Assembly: GCA_020636915.1 (NCBI GenBank)
Contig: JACJWV010000002.1
Location: forward strand, 310,001 to 374,000
From: Nocardioides sp.
Lineage (GTDB): Bacteria; Actinomycetota; Actinomycetes; Propionibacteriales; Nocardioidaceae
Length of the DNA: 64,000 nt
Direction: 5' to 3'
Part shown: one piece after another, positions 44,960-55,269 of the stretch
Position numbering within the stretch: the stretch's first letter is position 1
How the letters are laid out: each line of letters starts with the position of its first letter
Position numbers and translations under genes: made by a program
The notes under the pieces: model-generated
Told to the model about the DNA's origin: nothing
The model's input: the letters and a program-made list of their open reading frames with translations, nothing else
The model's database searches: none

Positions 44960-46405
44960 TCAGACGAGCCGGTCCGCCTCCGCCACGAGCGCCCGGACCC
45001 GGGCGGCGAGCGGGGCGTCGAAGGCGCCGGCCGGGGCCCGCCAGCCCCAGTTGCCCTCGTCGGTGCCGGGGGTGTTCATCCGGCTCTCGCTGCCGAGACC
45101 GAGCAGGTCCTGGGCGGGGACGACGGCCAGCCGGGCGGTCGACGCCAGGGCCAGGCGGATCAGGGCCCAGGGCATCGCCTCGTCGGGATCGAGGAGCAGC
45201 CGACGTACGGCGTCCCGGGTGGGCTCGTCCAGCGAGTGCCACCATCCCATCGTGGTGTCGTTGTCGTGGGTGCCGGTGTAGACGACGCTCCGCTCGCCGT
45301 GGAACTGCGGCAGATAGGGGTTGTCCGGGCTGCCGTCGAACGCGAACTGCAGGACCTTCATCCCCGGCAGGTCGAACCGGGTGCGCAGCTCGTCCACCTC
45401 CGGAGTGATGACCCCGAGGTCCTCCGCCACCAGGGTCCCGGGCCCGGCCGCGGCGACGAGGGCGCTGAGGATGTCGGGCCCCGGCCCGGGCGCCCACCAG
45501 CCGTCGCGGGCGGTGGGTGCGTCGACCGGGACGTGCCAGGCCGCCTCGAAGCCGCGGAAGTGGTCGATGCGGACCAGGTCGAACAGCTCGCGCTGGCGGG
45601 AGATCCGGCGGCGCCACCACGCGAAGCCGTCGGCGGCCATCGCAGCCCAGTCGTAGTGCGGGTTGTTCCAGCGCTGCCCGTCGGCCGCGAAGTAGTCGGG
45701 CGGACATCCGGTCACCGTGGTCGGTCGCCCGTCGGCACCCAGCTCGAACAGCTCGCGGGAGGCCCACACGTCGGCGCTGTCGAACGACACGAAGATCGGC
45801 AGGTCCCCGAAGACCAGCACGCCTCGGGACGAGGCATGGGCACGCAACCGGGCCCACTGCACCGCGAAGACCCACTGCTCCACGCGCAGCCGCTGCACCT
45901 CCGCGGCCAGCGGGACGAGCGCCTCCCGGACGGCCTGCGGGTCCCGGTCGCGGAGCGGTGCGGGCCAGCTCGTCCACGGCTCCCCGCCGTGCAGCCCGCG
46001 CAGCGCGGTGAACTCGACGTACGGCTCCAGCCAGGCCGCGTGCTCCGCGCACCAGGACGCGAGCTCCGCCTGCTGGGCTGCGTCCAGCGTCGACGGGTCG
46101 TCGAGCCACCGGCAGGTCTGCGGGTCCCGGTGGATGAGGCCGGGGTGGCCCGCCATCGCCGAGAGCGCCTGGTACGGCGAGCCGGACTCCTCGTCCGCCG
46201 GCACCAGGGGCAGCACCTGCCAGACCGAGCAGCCGGCCGCGGCGAGGAAGTCGACGAAGCGGTGCGCCTGCTCGCCGAGGTCACCGTGGTCGCCCTGGTC
46301 GCCGGGCTCGCCCTGGTCGCCGGGCTCGCCCGAGGGCGGCAGCGACGTCACGTGCAGCAGGACCCCCGCCCGACGACGGTCCAACGGTCCGAGCGGGTCG
46401 CTCAT
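44960..46405 (-). CDS. malQ: 4-alpha-glucanotransferase with Gly-X-Y insert
   Basis: GH77 amylomaltase of 481 aa that transfers maltodextrin chains. It has GVLLHVTSLPP, VFGDLPIFVSFDSADVWA, the nucleophile Asp in LVRIDHFRGFEAAWHVP, LVAEDLGVITPEV and YTGTHDNDTTMGWW. The start is the ATG at 46405. After TSLPP, where relatives read SPYGIGDLG, there is a Gly-X-Y run (GEPGDQGEPGDQGDHGD), coded by short tandem repeats, which looks like a recent expansion in a loop. Confidence 0.95.
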   Translation of the reverse strand: MSDPLGPLDRRRAGVLLHVTSLPPSGEPGDQGEPGDQGDHGDLGEQAHRFVDFLAAAGCSVWQVLPLVPADEESGSPYQALSAMAGHPGLIHRDPQTCRWLDDPSTLDAAQQAELASWCAEHAAWLEPYVEFTALRGLHGGEPWTSWPAPLRDRDPQAVREALVPLAAEVQRLRVEQWVFAVQWARLRAHASSRGVLVFGDLPIFVSFDSADVWASRELFELGADGRPTTVTGCPPDYFAADGQRWNNPHYDWAAMAADGFAWWRRRISRQRELFDLVRIDHFRGFEAAWHVPVDAPTARDGWWAPGPGPDILSALVAAAGPGTLVAEDLGVITPEVDELRTRFDLPGMKVLQFAFDGSPDNPYLPQFHGERSVVYTGTHDNDTTMGWWHSLDEPTRDAVRRLLLDPDEAMPWALIRLALASTARLAVVPAQDLLGLGSESRMNTPGTDEGNWGWRAPAGAFDAPLAARVRALVAEADRLV

Positions 46406-46456
46406 GTGCCTTCTTCCGTCGCGGTCGTGGCCGACAGCGAGGATAGCCTCGACCCC

Positions 46457-47662
46457 ATGCCGCTCCGCATCGTGGCCAACCGGCCCGACCCGGCGCTCCT
46501 CCAGCTGCCGTGGACGACGCCGCTGGAGGAGTGGACCGAGCACGTCGTACCGCTCCCCCGCGGCATCTCACGCCACGTGGTGCGGATCGTGCGGCTCGGC
46601 GAGACCACCTACGCGGTCAAGGAGACCGTGGAGGAGATCGCGTTCCGCGAGTACCGGATGCTGCGCGACCTGCACCGGATGGGGCTGCCGGCGGTGGTGC
46701 CGCAGGGCGTGGTGACGGGGCGGATCGACGCCGACGGCCAGGAGCTGCCCGCGGCGCTGCTCACCCAGCACCTGCAGTTCTCGCTGCCCTACCGCAGCCT
46801 GTTCTCGCACGGCCTGAGCGCAGACGCCCTGCCCTCGCTGGTCGACGCGATGGTGGTGCTGCTGGTGCGGCTGCACCTCGCGGACTTCTACTGGGGCGAC
46901 GTGTCGCTCTCCAACGTGCTGTTCCGCCGCAGCGCCGGCGGCTTCGCGGCGTACCTCGTCGACGCCGAGACCGGGGAGCTCAAGCCGACCCTCTCCGACG
47001 CCCTGCGCGAGTACGACGTGACCGTCGCGACCGAGAACGTCTTCGCCGAGCTGCTCGACCTGCAGGCCAGCGACTCGCTCGCCCACGACGTCGAGGCGCA
47101 CGACATCGTCGACATGCTCGTCGAGCGCTACCACGCGCTCTGGGACGAGCTGACCGCGGCGGAGGAGTTCGCCACCGGCGAGCTGTGGCGGATCGAGCAG
47201 CGGGTCGAGCGCCTCAACGACCTCGGCTTCGACGTCGACGAGCTCGACATCGTCACCGACTGGGACGGCGACCGCATCCGGATCCAGCCCAAGGTCGTGG
47301 AGGAGGGGCACCACCGGCGCGAGCTGCAGGGGCTGACCGGTCTCACCGTCGAGGACGCGCAGGCACGGCGGCTGCTCAACGACATCGCGTCGTACACCGC
47401 GAGCCTGGGGCTGGGCCGCGAGGACCGGTCGCTGGTCGCGAACCGGTGGCTGACCGAGGTCTACGAACCCGTCACGGCGATGATCCCGACCGAGGCCCGC
47501 GGCCGGCTCGAGCCCGCCGAGATCTTCCACGAGGTGCTCGTGCACCGGTGGTACCTCTCCGAGCGGGCCGGCCACGAGGTCGACATCTTCGAGACCGCGC
47601 GCGACTACATCGACACCGTCCTGCTGGCCAAGCCCGAGGAGCAGGTCGCCGCCGACGAGTGA
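46457..47662 (+). CDS. DUF4032 protein with kinase-like core
   Basis: Protein of 401 aa with a conserved actinobacterial domain resembling lipopolysaccharide or small-molecule kinases: ETTYAVKETVEEIAFREYRM (lysine strand and Glu), LADFYWGDVSLSNVLFRR (catalytic loop with Asp and Asn) and AYLVDAETGELKP (metal-binding Asp). The C-terminal part is the DUF4032 domain. The substrate is unknown. The ATG at 46457 is divergent from malQ, 51 bp away. Confidence 0.85.
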   Translation: MPLRIVANRPDPALLQLPWTTPLEEWTEHVVPLPRGISRHVVRIVRLGETTYAVKETVEEIAFREYRMLRDLHRMGLPAVVPQGVVTGRIDADGQELPAALLTQHLQFSLPYRSLFSHGLSADALPSLVDAMVVLLVRLHLADFYWGDVSLSNVLFRRSAGGFAAYLVDAETGELKPTLSDALREYDVTVATENVFAELLDLQASDSLAHDVEAHDIVDMLVERYHALWDELTAAEEFATGELWRIEQRVERLNDLGFDVDELDIVTDWDGDRIRIQPKVVEEGHHRRELQGLTGLTVEDAQARRLLNDIASYTASLGLGREDRSLVANRWLTEVYEPVTAMIPTEARGRLEPAEIFHEVLVHRWYLSERAGHEVDIFETARDYIDTVLLAKPEEQVAADE

Positions 47663-47667
47663 TCGCC

Positions 47668-47880
47668 GACTCGGCGCGTCTTGTACGCCGAAGCGGCTCG
47701 AGTCGGCGCGTCTTGTACGCCGAAGCGGCTCGAGTCGGCGCGTCTTGTACGGGTCAGCGGCAAGATGCGCCGACTCGACGTCCCCACGCGAGCAAGACGC
47801 GCCGACTCGGCATCCCCACGCGAGCAAGACGCGCCGACTCGGCATCCCCACGCGAGCAAGACGCGCCGACTCGGCATCCA
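47668..47880. repeat. Inverted array of 32-bp repeats
   Basis: Left half: three copies of TCGGCGCGTCTTG at 47671, 47703 and 47735, period 32, separated by the same sequence TACGCCGAAGCGGCTCGAG. Right half: four copies of the reverse complement CAAGACGCGCCGA at 47761, 47793, 47825 and 47857, also period 32, separated by CTCGGCATCCCCACGCGAG. All units therefore share a core, with one spacer type on each side. It lies between converging genes. Confidence 0.85.
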
Positions 47881-47892
47881 CCCCGCGGGTTG

Positions 47893-48492
47893 CTAGGGCC
47901 GGCAGACCCGGCAGGGGGTGAGGTGGCCGTTGTCCTCGCCGACGGGGCGCAGGTCGGAGCGGTGGGCGATCAGCGAGCAGTCGCGGCGGTGGATGGTGGT
48001 GCCGTCGCCGGCCGTGACCGGCAGGCCCGAGACGTCCACGCCGTCGTCGCGGGTGGTGGCCGCGCGCGAGGTGACGTCGGCGAGCACCAGCAAGGTGTCG
48101 GCCAGCCGGCGCTGGGAGTCCTTCGCGTCGGCGGCGAGCCGGGCCAGCCAGGCGCCGAAGTAGAGGAACCCGCCGGTGAAGGTCAGGCCGAGACCGAGCA
48201 GGCCCCCGGAGACGAGGTACGACAGCTGGTCGTACTGGTAGGGCGTGTTGGCCGCGCCGTACCAGCCCAGCACGATCACCACGAGGCCGAGCGGCAGCAG
48301 GATCGCGCCCGCCCAGAACAGCACCAGCTGCAGCACCTGGTAGTGGTTGTCCTTCAGCGGCGCGGCCCCCGAGCCGCCGCGGCTGCCCGCGCGCGGCAGG
48401 CCGACGGAGAGGCGGTCGGCCGGGGCGGCACCCACCGGCTGGCTGATCGGTTGGCCCATCGGGTGTCCCAGTGGCTGGTCGATGGTCGTCAT
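47893..48492 (-). CDS. Membrane protein with C-terminal Cys-rich domain
   Basis: Protein of 199 aa: a Gln/Pro-rich N-terminus, two membrane segments (about residues 55-77 and 90-115) and a cytoplasmic or external C-terminal part ending RDCSLIAHRSDLRPVG and CRVCRP, a pattern like a zinc-binding treble-clef knuckle. No family is recognised. The start overlaps the stop of the 574-aa gene upstream by 4 bp (ATGA), so it is the last gene of the transporter operon. Confidence 0.65.
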   Translation of the reverse strand: MTTIDQPLGHPMGQPISQPVGAAPADRLSVGLPRAGSRGGSGAAPLKDNHYQVLQLVLFWAGAILLPLGLVVIVLGWYGAANTPYQYDQLSYLVSGGLLGLGLTFTGGFLYFGAWLARLAADAKDSQRRLADTLLVLADVTSRAATTRDDGVDVSGLPVTAGDGTTIHRRDCSLIAHRSDLRPVGEDNGHLTPCRVCRP

Positions 48493-50209
48493 GACGATGC
48501 CTTTCGCAGGTCGGGCAGGCCGCTGTCGAGGCCGTGCGGGCACGACCCGGCGCCGCCGAGCGCGATCGCGCCGATCTTGCGGAGCCAGGTGCCGCCGACG
48601 GCGGCGAGGAGGATCCCGCCGGCGAGGATCGCCCCGGGGATCGAGTAGAGGGGCGGCAGGCCCGCGCCGGTCAACCGGCTCGCGGGCAGGGCGCCGTCCG
48701 CAGCGGGTGCGTCGCCGCCGGCGGTCGCCGCCGGCGAACCGGAGGACGGTACGCCGGCCGAGCCGGCCCCGGCGCCACCCGCGCCACCGGTCCCGCCGCC
48801 ACCGCCGCCGCCGGACGTCGACCCGGGGTCGTTGTCGGGGACGTCGGTCGGGATGTCGATGCCCTGCACGGTCTCCACCTCGGTGGTCGCCGTGCCGAGC
48901 GTGATGACGATCCGCGGCGACAGCCCGGCGGCCGCCTGCACCGCGCTCTTGAGCTCCTGGGGGTCGTTCGGCAGCGCGTCGACCAGCTGGTCGATCGGCA
49001 GCGCGTCGAGCTGCTTGCGCAGCGTGCGGGTGTCGATCTCGACCTGCAGCGCCGAGACCGTGCTGTCGGCCTTGCCCTCCTCGTGGTGCGCGGCGGGCTT
49101 CGGCAGCGTGACGGTGAGGCCGAGCTGCTTCAGGGCGGCCGCCGCCTGGTCCGGTACGGCGGGCGCGTCACCCTGCTGCGGTCCGGCGTGGTAGCCCGAG
49201 GAGCCGAAGGAGAACTCCTGCCCGGCGACCGTCATCCCGCCCAGCACCGAGCGACCGGTGGCCTTGCCGGTGGCGCCGTCCGTCGTGCTGGTGCTGGTCG
49301 ACGTGACGCCCTCGAGGGTGACCAGGCCGTCGAGCAGCTGGACGTCGCCCAGCGCCGCGCGGGAGATCGTGGTGACCCGGTCGTCGCCGGCGACGTTCTG
49401 GCTCGAGGAGGTGTAGCCCTCGACGTCGACGAGCGCGGCGAGCTCGGGCGGCAGGCCGGGCGTGCCGCCCGGCGCCGGGCCGTCCGCCGCAGCGCCGGTG
49501 CCACCCTGGCCGGTGATGGCCTGGCCGAACTGCGCGAGCAGGTCAGAGCCGGACGATCCGCCGGACGATCCTCCGGACGCGCCGGCAGAGCCGGGCAGAC
49601 CCGGCACGCCCGGCAGGCCGGGCAGACCCGGTACGCCGCCACCGCCGCCGCCCCCACCCTGGCCGTCGCCCCCGTCGCCCCCGCCGCCGTTGCCCTGCTG
49701 GGCGCCGTCCTGGACCTGGCCGTCGGGCGAGAAGCCCGCCTGCGCGATCGTCCGGTCCTCGCCGGCGCTGGTGCGCATCACCGCACCCGGGAACGGCTCG
49801 TCGGCCTGCTGGTCCGCGCCCGAGGGCTGGCCGGAGTTCACCTGGACGGGGTAGCCGTTCTCGAACAGCTGCGGGGGCAGCCCGAGCTGCTCTCCGAAGG
49901 TCTTGGCGCCCTCACCCACCGGGTCGCCCGGCCACAGCCAGCTCGCGCGGCCCAGCGAGCTGCCGGAGTCGGCCTCGACCTTGGTGTAGCCGAGCTCGAC
50001 CTCGAGCTGGGGGTTCGCCGGGATCGGGATCGTCGGCTCGTAGATCTCGATCTTCACCGGCGCCGCGGTCGCCAGCGAGCTGTAGCCGCTGAAGCCGGGG
50101 TCCCTGGCCGCGTCGGCGCTCGCCGGCGTGGTGCCGAGCAGAATCGGCATCGCCGCACCGGCGAGCGCCGCGGCCGAGATCGAGACGAGCAGGGGCTTGA
50201 CGGACCAGG

Positions 50210-50213
<4 letters not shown>
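48489..50213 (-). CDS. Secreted, membrane-tethered Gly-rich protein (choice-of-anchor P-like)
   Basis: Protein of 574 aa. An N-terminal signal peptide (about 1-33, ending TPASA), a long Gly-rich region including PGLPGLPGVPGLPG, then a segment resembling choice-of-anchor P proteins (DDRVTTISRAALGDVQLLDG through LGGMTVAGQEF) and a C-terminal membrane helix (YSIPGAILAGGILLAAVGGTW). It is coupled by 4-bp overlaps to livF upstream and the small membrane protein downstream. It probably stays at the cell surface and may help capture the importer substrate. Confidence 0.7.
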
Positions 50214-50916
<703 letters not shown>

Positions 50917-50920
<4 letters not shown>

Positions 50921-51753
50921 GAGTGCACCGCCGGGACCGCCGGGATCGTCATGGTCGTCTCGACCGCGGGGAGGTCGGTCCGGGTCACGTCGTCGTCGCC
51001 GTCGTCGCCGGCGTCGTCACCGTCGTCGCCGTCGGAGTAGCCCAGGTAGGCCTGCTGCACCGTGGCGTCCGACCGGATCAACGCGGGCGGGCCGGACGCG
51101 ATCACCGCGCCGAAGTCGAGCACGTGGATGTCGTCGCAGACGCTCATCACCAGGTCCATGTCGTGCTCGACCATGAGGATCCCGCGGCCCTCGCCGGCCA
51201 GCTCGGCCAGGAGCTGCCCGAACGCTCCCGTCTCGGACTCGTCCAGCCCGGAGGACGGCTCGTCGAGCAGCAGCAGCGCCGGGTCGCAGGCAAGGCAGCG
51301 AGCCAGCTCGAGCAGGCGGGCGGTGCCGGTCGGGATCGAGTCGGCCCGCTCGTCGGCGTACGACGCGATGCCGACCCGCTCCAGCAGGCCGTCGACGTCC
51401 GCGCCGGCCGGGCGGACCAGGCCGCGCAGCCCGCGGTGGATGTCGCGTGCGACGCGCACGTTGTCGCGCACCGTGAGCGAGCCGAACGCCTCCAGCCGCT
51501 GGAAGGTGCGACCCATGCCGCGGCGCGAGCGCCGGTTGACCGGCAGGCGGGTCACGTTGCGGCCGTCGAAGCGGACCGTGCCGTGACTGGGCTTCTGCAG
51601 TCCGCTGATCACGTTGAAGCACGTGGTCTTGCCGGCACCGTTCGGCCCGATCAGGCCGGTGATCCGCCCGGCCTCGGCGGCGAACCCGGCGTGGTCGACC
51701 GCGGTCACCCCGCCGAACTGGACGACGACGTCGTCAACCTCGAGCAGCGACAT
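50917..51753 (-). CDS. livG: Liv-type ABC transporter ATP-binding protein (LivG) with Asp-rich tail
   Basis: ABC ATPase of 278 aa: Walker A LIGPNGAGKTTCFNV, GMGRTFQRLEAFGSLTVRDN (typical LivG), Walker B LLLLDEPSSGLD and MVEHDMDLVMSV. The C-terminus carries a run SDGDDGDDAGDDGDDD not found in the family core, coded by short repeats. The start codon lies inside the end of the permease gene (20-bp overlap). Confidence 0.93.
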
Positions 51754-53734
51754 GCGCCCCCACCTCCTGCTCCTCCAAGACGACCTCCAGGTCGTCCCCT
51801 GCCAACCGACGGAGCGGTACGGCGTTGTCCTCGCCCGCGTCGGCGCGATGGCCAGGCAGCGGCAGTACCGGTACGACGGCGCGCACCCGGTCGCCGAAGC
51901 GGCGCTCGAGCGCACGACCGAGGGCGAAGAGCTGGTTGGCCAGGCCGTTCGGGTCGCGGCCCAGCGCGACCGCGCCGAAGCCGAGCACCACGAAGACCAG
52001 CCCGGCGAGCTCGGGCCGGCTGCTCTGCAGCACCGGCAGCAGCATCAGGCCGACGCCGCCCAGCGCGGCGCCGGTCACCGACGTCACCCCGCACACCACG
52101 GCGAGCAGCAGCAGCGGCAGGCTGTTGAAGAGCTGGAAGTCGGCGGCGCCGATCGTCCCCCGCAGGCCCGCGAAGAGCCCGCCGGCGAGGCCGGCCATCC
52201 CCGCGGACAGCGCGAAGAGCGCGACCCGGAACCACCGCATGTCCAGGCCGAGCGTGCCGCACGCGGCCGGGCTGTCGCGCATCGCGATCAGCACCCGGCC
52301 GAGCACGCCGCGGCGCAGCAGCAGCAGCACGAGCGCCATCAGCACGAAGAAGACCGTCATCACCAGCACGTAGCCGCCGGTGGAGTCGAAGGAGCGGCCG
52401 AGCACGGACAGGCGCTCGGCGTGCAGGGTGCCGTTGTAGCCGAAGGCGAAGTCGGCCTGGAAGACCATCTTGTCCATCAGCACGCCGAAGGCCAGCGTCG
52501 AGAGCGCCAGGTAGAGGCCGGTCAGCCGCAGCACCGGCAGCGCGACCAGCGCGCCGACGACCGCGGACACCGCCGCCGCGAGGAAGAGCCCGTAGAGGTT
52601 GGGCTCGTCGAGCTTGGCGTACGCCAGGGCACCGACCCCCGCGAAGGTGAACTGCGCGAGCGAGACGTGGCCGCCGTACCCGGTCAGCAGCACCAGCGAG
52701 AGCATCACCATCGCGTACGTCGCCGCGGTGCCGACCAGCAGCAGGTTGGCGTCGGACATGGTGACGCCGAGCAGCGCGACGAGGACGACCAGGGCCAGGC
52801 CCCAGCCGATCGACTGGCGGAAGGACGGCAGCGGCGCCGACACGATGCCCTTGACCTGCCCGATCCTCAGCTGGGCCTGGGGCATCGCGACGATCACGAC
52901 GAAGAGGAAGAGCGCGGGGACGACCGCGCGCAGGCCGGCGAGGTTGCCCTCGCTGGGCAGGTAGGCGACCGCGAACGACTGCAGGACGCCCAGCCCCATC
53001 GCGCCGACGAAGGTCAGCGGCAGGCTCTTGAGGCCGCCGAGCATCGCGGCGGCGTAGGCGTTGATGACGAGCAGCGTCAGGTCGAAGTAGGACAGGCCGA
53101 TCACCGGCGTGAGCAGGATGCCGGCCAGCGCCGCCAGGGAGATGCCGATCGCCCACGACAGCGACGCGACCCGGTCGGGCTTGCCGCCGAAGAGCTGCAG
53201 CAGCACGGGGTTGTCGACCGAGGCCCGCATCGCGGTGCCGACCCGGGTGCGGTTCAGCAGCAGGTAGAGCATCAGCGCGACGACCGCGGACAGCACGATC
53301 GTGATCACCTGGTGGGCCGTGACGTAGGTGCCGCCGATCTCCAGGCCCTGGTCGGGGAGGAACGGCGGCAGGGTGCGGGGCGCGGGCGGCCAGATGTACT
53401 GCGCGAGGCCGACCAGGCCGACGAAGAGGCCGACCGTGACGACGAGCGAGACGCTGACCGGTCCCTCGCCGAGCCCGCGGGTCACGAACCGCTGGATCAG
53501 CCAGCCCGTGCCCGGCGCGACGACGCCGAGGACGAGGACCAGGGCGAGCCACGTCGGCATCCCCTGGCGCTGGCTGAAGTCCCAGAAGGTGAAGGCGAGC
53601 ACCATCCCGAACGCGCCGTGGGCGATGTTGAAGACCCGGGTGGTGGTGTAGGTGAGCACCAGCCCGCTGGCCGCGATCGCGTAGGCCGCGCCCGTGAAGA
53701 GCCCGAGGATGGTGAAGGAGAGGATCGTGCTCAC
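51734..53734 (-). CDS. Fused Liv-type permease (LivH-LivM)
   Basis: Membrane protein of 666 aa. The N-terminal half (STILSFTILGLFTGAAYAIA, NIAHGAFGMV) is LivH-like, and the C-terminal half (AATYAMVMLSLVLLTGYGGH, SLAQFTFAGVGAL) is LivM-like. Fusion of the two permease subunits is known in actinobacteria. It has about 15-18 membrane segments. The GTG start lies 1 bp after the SBP stop and its end overlaps livG. Confidence 0.92.
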   Translation of the reverse strand: MSTILSFTILGLFTGAAYAIAASGLVLTYTTTRVFNIAHGAFGMVLAFTFWDFSQRQGMPTWLALVLVLGVVAPGTGWLIQRFVTRGLGEGPVSVSLVVTVGLFVGLVGLAQYIWPPAPRTLPPFLPDQGLEIGGTYVTAHQVITIVLSAVVALMLYLLLNRTRVGTAMRASVDNPVLLQLFGGKPDRVASLSWAIGISLAALAGILLTPVIGLSYFDLTLLVINAYAAAMLGGLKSLPLTFVGAMGLGVLQSFAVAYLPSEGNLAGLRAVVPALFLFVVIVAMPQAQLRIGQVKGIVSAPLPSFRQSIGWGLALVVLVALLGVTMSDANLLLVGTAATYAMVMLSLVLLTGYGGHVSLAQFTFAGVGALAYAKLDEPNLYGLFLAAAVSAVVGALVALPVLRLTGLYLALSTLAFGVLMDKMVFQADFAFGYNGTLHAERLSVLGRSFDSTGGYVLVMTVFFVLMALVLLLLRRGVLGRVLIAMRDSPAACGTLGLDMRWFRVALFALSAGMAGLAGGLFAGLRGTIGAADFQLFNSLPLLLLAVVCGVTSVTGAALGGVGLMLLPVLQSSRPELAGLVFVVLGFGAVALGRDPNGLANQLFALGRALERRFGDRVRAVVPVLPLPGHRADAGEDNAVPLRRLAGDDLEVVLEEQEVGAHVAARG

Positions 53735-53735
53735 G

Positions 53736-55181
53736 TCAGTTCCCGTTCAGGAGGGGGCCGCACTGGAACCCGGCGGGTGAGACCTGCTTCCAGGTGCCGT
53801 CGTTCAGCTGGAGGACCGACCCGCAGTTCGCGGTGGTCTTCGAGCCCACCTGCTGCGGGACGTGGAGGCCGTTGCCGGTCCAGTTCTTGACCCGGCGCAT
53901 CGCGTCGACCAGGGAGGCCCGGGTGAGCTTGCCACCGAGCGCCACCGCCTGCTCGACGAAGAGCCGCGCGGCCGACCAGGCGTAGAGGCCGTAGTAGTTG
54001 GGGACCGCACCGGGCTTCACCTGCTGCAGCCAGGCCCGGTACAGCTGCATCTCCTTGACGCTGGTGTCGTCGAAGAGCTTGGTCGTCGACCAGGCGTAGA
54101 CGCCGTTGCCGTTGTCGCCGGCCTGCTCGACGAAGTTCTGGTCGTAGATCGTGGCGTCCTGGACGTACGCGTCGGGCTCGAAACCCTGCTGCTGCATGGC
54201 GTCGAGCAGCTTGACGGTGTCCTGGTAGGGACCGGTGTAGGTCACCAGCCGGATGCCCTTGTCCTTCATCTGCTGGACGTAGGGCGCGTAGTTGAACTCC
54301 GAGACGTCGATGCCCTGGAAGTAGTCGACGTTCCAGCCGGCCCGGTCGTAGGCGTTGCGGAACATCTGTGCGTTGACGGCCGCGGCGCCGGCGTTGATGT
54401 AGAGCACGGCGGCGTGCTGGGTGGCGTCCTTGAAGTGCTGGAGGAAGTAGCGCGGCATCGAGCCGTTCACCAGCCCGGGGTCGACGGCCTGCGCGGCGAA
54501 GCAGGTCGAGCAGTCGCGGCGCTCGGGCGTCGTGGTGGTCGACCGGATGTCCGGCAGGCCGCAGGACTCGGCGGCCTGCGCGCCGCCGGAGTCGAAGGCG
54601 CCCATCGAGCCGACCGCGGCGAACGCGTCGTCGCACGCCTTGGTGTAGGCCTGCTGGTCGGCACCGGCGTCGGCACGGCTGTCGAGCAGCTCGACCTCGA
54701 GCTTGCGGCCGCAGATGTCGTTGGTCGAGTTGAAGTACGCCGCGTAGGCGCGGGTCGCCTGCTGCGCGGACTCGAAGATGCCGGGGACCGGTCCGGAGAT
54801 GTCGGCGACGTTGGCGATCGTGATCGCCTTGTCGGTGATGCCCGTCTGGTTCTTGAAGCCCGAGCAGCTGCCGGCCCGGGCCCCGCCGGTCGCGGAGTTC
54901 GCCCCCGTGCCCTGGGTGGCCCCGCCCGCCGCCGTACCGCCTCCGCCGGCGGCGCTGCTGCCGCCACCCGAGGTCGTCGTACCGCCACCACCGCCGGTGG
55001 TCCCGGGCGCCGAGCCGTCGGCTGCCGCCCCGCCGCCGGTCCCGCTGTCACCGGTGCCGCCGACCCCGCCGGACGTGGTGCCGCCGGCCTGCGCCACGGT
55101 CTCGGGGTCCAGCTGCGAGCCGCAGGCGGCCAGCGCGGCGCACAGCACCGTCACGACCACAAGTGCCAGCGGCCTGCGCAT
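53736..55181 (-). CDS. ABC transporter substrate-binding lipoprotein 1
   Basis: Liv-type binding protein of 481 aa. A lipobox (LAAC, Cys at about 20) follows the signal helix; a Gly/Ser/Thr-rich linker (about 25-100) leads to a periplasmic-binding domain starting KNQTGITDKAITIANVADIS. It is a paralogue of the next gene, with the same NYAPYVQQMKDKG segment and a similar C-terminus. Tandem copies suggest two related ligands. The start is the ATG at 55181. Confidence 0.9.
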   Translation of the reverse strand: MRRPLALVVVTVLCAALAACGSQLDPETVAQAGGTTSGGVGGTGDSGTGGGAAADGSAPGTTGGGGGTTTSGGGSSAAGGGGTAAGGATQGTGANSATGGARAGSCSGFKNQTGITDKAITIANVADISGPVPGIFESAQQATRAYAAYFNSTNDICGRKLEVELLDSRADAGADQQAYTKACDDAFAAVGSMGAFDSGGAQAAESCGLPDIRSTTTTPERRDCSTCFAAQAVDPGLVNGSMPRYFLQHFKDATQHAAVLYINAGAAAVNAQMFRNAYDRAGWNVDYFQGIDVSEFNYAPYVQQMKDKGIRLVTYTGPYQDTVKLLDAMQQQGFEPDAYVQDATIYDQNFVEQAGDNGNGVYAWSTTKLFDDTSVKEMQLYRAWLQQVKPGAVPNYYGLYAWSAARLFVEQAVALGGKLTRASLVDAMRRVKNWTGNGLHVPQQVGSKTTANCGSVLQLNDGTWKQVSPAGFQCGPLLNGN

Positions 55182-55269
55182 CGGTTGCCTCCCTCGCCCG
55201 CTCCTGGACCTGCCGGACCAACGAGTCGTGCGAGGCGAGGTGACGCGGGCCACAGCCGGTCTGGACACG

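Noticed and set aside
47668..47880. CRISPR array
   Set aside because: The spacers are identical within each half, the two halves are inverted and no cas gene is near.
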